Source: Campylobacterales bacterium (GTDB taxonomy: Bacteria; Campylobacterota; Campylobacteria; Campylobacterales; Sulfurimonadaceae). Taken from it: a stretch of 64,000 nt of DNA. Positions 62,478 through 64,000 of the stretch are shown one piece after another. Every line of letters starts with the position of its first letter. Within the stretch, counting starts at the first letter, position 1. A model generated the notes under the pieces. It had not been told where the DNA came from, made no database searches, and was given only the letters and a program-made list of their open reading frames with translations. Location: contig JAPLGP010000030.1 of NCBI GenBank assembly GCA_026390075.1, forward strand, positions 50,455 to 114,454, in the 5' to 3' direction. The position numbers and the translations under genes were made by a program.

Positions 62478-64000
62478 TTATACTTTGTAAACTTTTACAG
62501 CACATTTTTTAAAGTCAACTTGTTTTGATTGAGGACAAGTTGCATCTAAACATACTTTGTTAATGAAAACTTTTTCATCAAACCAAGGAACAAAAACAAG
62601 TCCACGAGATGGTTTATTTCTACCGCGAGTTTCAACTCTTGCTTTAACTTTTCCACGACGAGATTCTACCCAGCAGAGTTCACCCTGTTTCACATCGAAT
62701 TTTTTTGCATCTTCAGGGTGCATGTAACAGAGTGCTTCTGGAACTGCTCGATAAAGTTCAGGTACACGCATAGTCATAGTTCCTGAGTGCCAGTGTTCTA
62801 GCACACGACCTGTCGATAACCATGTTGGATACTCTGCATCTGGCATTTCTGGTGGATCCATGTAAGGACGAGCAAAAATTTTGGCTTTATTTTTAAGAGC
62901 TTTTGTTGTTTTATCTTTAACGCCCATCAAATCGCCCTGCATAAGTTCTTTTGCGATAGTACCGTAGAATGCGTGAGAATTTCCACTTTCTTTCGTCTCT
63001 TTTGCTGCATAAGGGTCATAATTTGCGTTAAATCTCCATTGCGTCTCTTTACCATCCACAACAGGCCACTTAAGTCCACGAACTTTATGATATGTTGTAA
63101 AGTCAGCCAAGTCATGTCCATGACCGCGACCGAATGAAGCGTACTCTTCAAAAAGGTATTCTTGAATCATAAATCCATACCCTTTAAATACTTTGCCATC
63201 AGAGCCTATAACATTTCTGCTATCGCCGTTACCATCAGTATTATCGTAGCCTTGTTGAGGAAAAGATTTCAAATCTATTTTATAAGATTTTGCCTCTTTA
63301 TTCGCAAAAAGAATTTCAAACATAGTTGTATCTTCAGTATAACCCATAGCTTTTGCTGCATCAATTACACTTGGAAGAGAGTTAGGATTCCCTTGTTCGT
63401 CTTTACCTCTTAATGGTTGCGCACCCCAAACATCTTTAACAGTAAATCTTTTTGAAAGTTCAACCCATTGCCAAGTATCACTCATCGCATCGCCTACTGG
63501 AAGAACTTGTTGTCTCCAGAGTTGTGTTCTGCGTTCCGCATTTCCATATCCACCCCATTTTTCATAAATCATAGCCGATGGTAAGATAAGGTCAGAAACT
63601 TTTGCGCTTATTCCTGGATAACCATCTGAAGTTACAATGAAGTTATCCATCTCTCTTGCTGCTTTAATCCAATGCTCTGCATTTGCAGAATCTTGATAAG
63701 GATTACAAACATTTACCCATGCAAACTTTATGAATCCATCTTCAATATCTCTATGAATTTTCATAATATGTTGATTTCCAATAGGATTTAGAGTTCCAGC
63801 TGGAACTTTCCATCTGTTTTCAACGATTTCTCTATGTTTAGGGACATTAACCATCATATCTGCTGGTAAACGGTGTGTGAATGTTCCAACTTCACGAGCC
63901 GTTCCACATGCCGAAGGCTGACCTGTTAAACTGAAAGCTCCAGAGCCTGGAAGTGCTTGTTTGTTTAGTAAAAAGTGAACATTGTAAGCAAGTGTATTTA
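62478..64000 (-). CDS. napA: NapA periplasmic nitrate reductase catalytic subunit (3' part)
   Basis: C-terminal part of the molybdopterin nitrate reductase, running off the right edge; the frame is open to 64000. The visible part has the substrate-channel segment [20 protein letters not shown], the [20 protein letters not shown] stretch and the molybdopterin-dinucleotide-binding C-terminal domain ([15 protein letters not shown]). The ORF track starts at an internal Met (63857). One repeat word encodes SACGT. Confidence 0.96.
   Translation of the reverse strand, partial: NTLAYNVHFLLNKQALPGSGAFSLTGQPSACGTAREVGTFTHRLPADMMVNVPKHREIVENRWKVPAGTLNPIGNQHIMKIHRDIEDGFIKFAWVNVCNPYQDSANAEHWIKAAREMDNFIVTSDGYPGISAKVSDLILPSAMIYEKWGGYGNAERRTQLWRQQVLPVGDAMSDTWQWVELSKRFTVKDVWGAQPLRGKDEQGNPNSLPSVIDAAKAMGYTEDTTMFEILFANKEAKSYKIDLKSFPQQGYDNTDGNGDSRNVIGSDGKVFKGYGFMIQEYLFEEYASFGRGHGHDLADFTTYHKVRGLKWPVVDGKETQWRFNANYDPYAAKETKESGNSHAFYGTIAKELMQGDLMGVKDKTTKALKNKAKIFARPYMDPPEMPDAEYPTWLSTGRVLEHWHSGTMTMRVPELYRAVPEALCYMHPEDAKKFDVKQGELCWVESRRGKVKARVETRGRNKPSRGLVFVPWFDEKVFINKVCLDATCPQSKQVDFKKCAVKVYKV

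Larger units (their letters stand above)
1394..63912. repeat. Dispersed 9-mer CCACATGCC, candidate DNA uptake sequence (about 43 copies)
   Basis: Copies by start of the 9-mer. Read as CCACATGCC on the plus strand: 1396, 4043, 8839, 10657, 10822, 22461, 25628, 32089, 34828, 38657, 39285, 39587, 42270, 44725, 49340, 51986, 53366, 59749, 59935, 63904. Read as GGCATGTGG: 1419, 3029, 4093, 7083, 10300, 13905, 22529, 26915, 27259, 27277, 27337, 32106, 32367, 32630, 37758, 40374, 43715, 44763, 53149, 53856, 57510, 57683, 60536. Flanks favour TT before and AAG after. Some 37 copies lie in genes and are read as PHA, ACG, HMP, HVE or STC. They were counted by eye, so a few may be missed. Confidence 0.85.

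Noticed and set aside
1394-63912. Reading the 9-mer as a Chi-like or segregation motif, or as a methylation target
   Set aside because: Copies are balanced between strands, which is unlike Chi or KOPS. A methylation target is not expected to be enriched several hundred-fold or to form terminator pairs.
1-64000. CRISPR arrays, rRNA, tRNA, transposase genes
   Set aside because: No spaced direct repeats, no rRNA or tRNA sequence and no transposase-like ORF were seen on either strand.

Overview
The window looks like a chromosome segment of a low-GC, free-living member of the Campylobacterota, most like Sulfurimonas or a close relative. The grounds are the periplasmic nitrate reductase cluster in the order napA-G-H-B-F-L-D, a cheV-cheA-cheW operon in which CheA carries a C-terminal receiver domain, a Csd-type M23 peptidase overlapping the bactofilin ccmA as in Helicobacter, and the many c-di-GMP and PAS signalling proteins. 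No rRNA, tRNA or CRISPR array was seen.

Layout. 0-11.5 kb is a plus-strand housekeeping run: secD (partial), secF, leuS, lptE, a GGDEF protein, folC, csd-type peptidase, ccmA, mfd. 11.6-13.7 kb is a two-gene type II restriction-modification unit, followed by a YmdB-type phosphodiesterase. 14.5-18.3 kb holds a small unknown protein, a kinase/regulator pair, a REP/MITE-like palindrome and a second kinase. 18.3-25.2 kb (minus strand) is a type I restriction system with a Fic gene between hsdS and hsdR. 25.3-37.6 kb carries an HDOD protein, a phage-repressor-like HTH, dnaX, an EAL-CBS-GGDEF protein, a hipBA toxin-antitoxin unit, murI, rho, an MCP-like protein, an unknown protein and a SPOR-like protein. 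37.6-42.9 kb moves from surE and tcdA into an accessory patch: a ParE-type toxin-antitoxin pair, a GHKL ATPase with an HExxH motif, gene debris, the tail of a DNA methyltransferase and a MazEF-like pair. 42.9-53.8 kb is core again: greA, argC, an LpxH-like hydrolase, cheV-cheA-cheW, an Mla-type lipid transport operon and an Xaa-Pro aminopeptidase. 53.8-57.4 kb has an unknown protein, a beta-CASP nuclease and a large MscS channel. 57.6-64 kb is the nap operon, minus strand, with napA running off the window.

The most striking signal is not a gene. The 9-mer CCACATGCC (extended consensus TTCCACATGCCAAG) occurs about 43 times on the two strands combined. By base composition about 0.1 would be expected. 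It is equally common on both strands, read in every frame when inside genes, twice arranged as an inverted pair forming a probable terminator, and missing from most accessory genes. These are the hallmarks of a DNA uptake sequence (as in Neisseria and Pasteurellaceae), and I propose it as one for this lineage. A second non-gene signal is a pair of related structured elements in two divergent intergenic regions (about 26.4 kb and 36.2 kb). They share a hairpin with a compensatory base change and the word CTAAAGCTAC. A third is a set of three 18-bp operators spaced 49-50 bp apart in front of hipBA.
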